Source of the DNA: Waterburya agarophytonicola KI4
GTDB taxonomy: Bacteria; Cyanobacteriota; Cyanobacteriia; Cyanobacteriales; Xenococcaceae
Direction: 5' to 3'
DNA: 64,000 nucleotides
NCBI RefSeq assembly: GCF_020640915.1
Contig: NZ_JADWDC010000018.1
Location: forward strand, 1-64,000
The notes below the pieces were generated by a model. That model did not search any database. It was not told the DNA's origin and saw only the letters and a program-made list of their open reading frames with translations. Position numbers and translations under genes: made by a program. Positions 63,584-64,000 of the stretch are shown here, piece by piece (positions within the stretch are counted from its first letter, which is position 1; the number at the start of each line of letters is the position of its first letter).

Positions 63584-64000
63584 TTAGCGTTTAATCAGAA
63601 TAAATATGGCGATCGCAATTAGAAAGTAGCCAAAGCCCTGTTGTAGTTTTTCACTTCGGATCTTGCCTGAAAAATATGCGCCCCAAATTACGCCTAAGAT
63701 AGCTACAGTGGTAAAAGTAAGCATCAGATTCCAGTCAATAGTTACTTGATTTAAGTACCCAATAAATCCCGTAGCTGATTTAAAGGTAATTATTAGTAGA
63801 GAAGTACCGATCGCTTCTTTCATTGGTATTCCTCCCAGCAATACCAATGCGGGAATAATGGCAAATCCACCACCAACACCGACGAAACCAGTTAGGATAC
63901 CTACCCCCAATCCTTCTAAGGTTATGGCTAACCAAGGATATTTGGGCTGATGTTTTTTGGCAATAACTAGTTCAACATGGTTTCTCGTCTGTGATGGCTT
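63584..64000 (-). CDS. Sulfite exporter TauE/SafE family protein (partial, runs off the window)
   Basis: The frame is open from the stop at 63584 to the window edge at 64000; the N-terminal half is missing. The visible 138 residues include GILTGFVGVGGGFAIIPALVLLGGIPMKEAIGTSL, the second repeat signature of TauE/SafE, and three to four hydrophobic helices. Family members export sulfite, sulfoacetate or other sulfur anions. It is coupled by position to the rhodanese gene. Confidence 0.9.
   Translation of the reverse strand, partial: KPSQTRNHVELVIAKKHQPKYPWLAITLEGLGVGILTGFVGVGGGFAIIPALVLLGGIPMKEAIGTSLLIITFKSATGFIGYLNQVTIDWNLMLTFTTVAILGVIWGAYFSGKIRSEKLQQGFGYFLIAIAIFILIKR

Overview
The window is chromosomal DNA of an AT-rich cyanobacterium. 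It carries petM (cytochrome b6f subunit), a plastoquinone-type prenyltransferase, the bicarbonate transporter sbtA with its PII-like partner sbtB, an SpkB-like kinase with pentapeptide repeats, and a very high density of the palindrome GCGATCGC (HIP1), a cyanobacterial hallmark. The large NB-ARC/WD40 protein, FHA-type adhesin and S8 protease with pre-peptidase C-terminal modules would suit a large-genome Pleurocapsa- or Chroococcales-like organism; that placement is inference.

Layout. 1-12.4 kb: a truncated Uma2 gene, a yefM-yoeB toxin-antitoxin pair, an ArsR-type regulator, der, an NB-ARC/WD40 signalling protein, petM, pdxA, a universal stress protein, and the ffh-rpsP-khpA translation/secretion cluster. 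12.7-27.2 kb: an extracellular S8 protease, a PLP decarboxylase with EF-hands, an Ppx/GppA phosphatase, a UbiA-family prenyltransferase, prfC, a geranylgeranyl-reductase-like flavoprotein, the kinase and an SDR. 42.4-59.7 kb: avtA, rimM, ilvA, a 1533-residue repeat adhesin, a solute-binding lipoprotein, a methyltransferase, two ABC-2 export systems, pyrF and a ComB-like phosphatase. 60-64 kb: a GC-rich sbtA-sbtB block with a small membrane protein, then rhodanese and TauE/SafE genes for sulfur handling.

The most striking region is 28,164-41,624. A 13.46-kb element has split a second SDR gene in two: residues 1-219 lie at its right side (41.6-42.3 kb) and the last 97 residues at its left side (27.87-28.17 kb). 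Joining the halves at the shared TGGC restores one in-frame protein of about 316 residues. The element encodes a large serine recombinase at its edge, a primase-helicase, a terminase large subunit with a probable small subunit, ribbon-helix-helix and HTH proteins, a vestigial tyrosine recombinase and many small unknown proteins, but no capsid, portal or tail gene. That is the gene content of a phage satellite. It has an array of eight TGGACAC heptamers next to the primase gene (possible replication origin), arm repeats flanking the junctions that define an attP, and, in a by-eye reading, no GATC at all, while the host DNA starting a few bases away is full of it. The recombinase start codon overlaps the stop of the chimeric host-element SDR reading frame (ATGA), so in the integrated state the recombinase may be expressed from the host gene's promoter. 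I consider this the best candidate for an undescribed system in the window.
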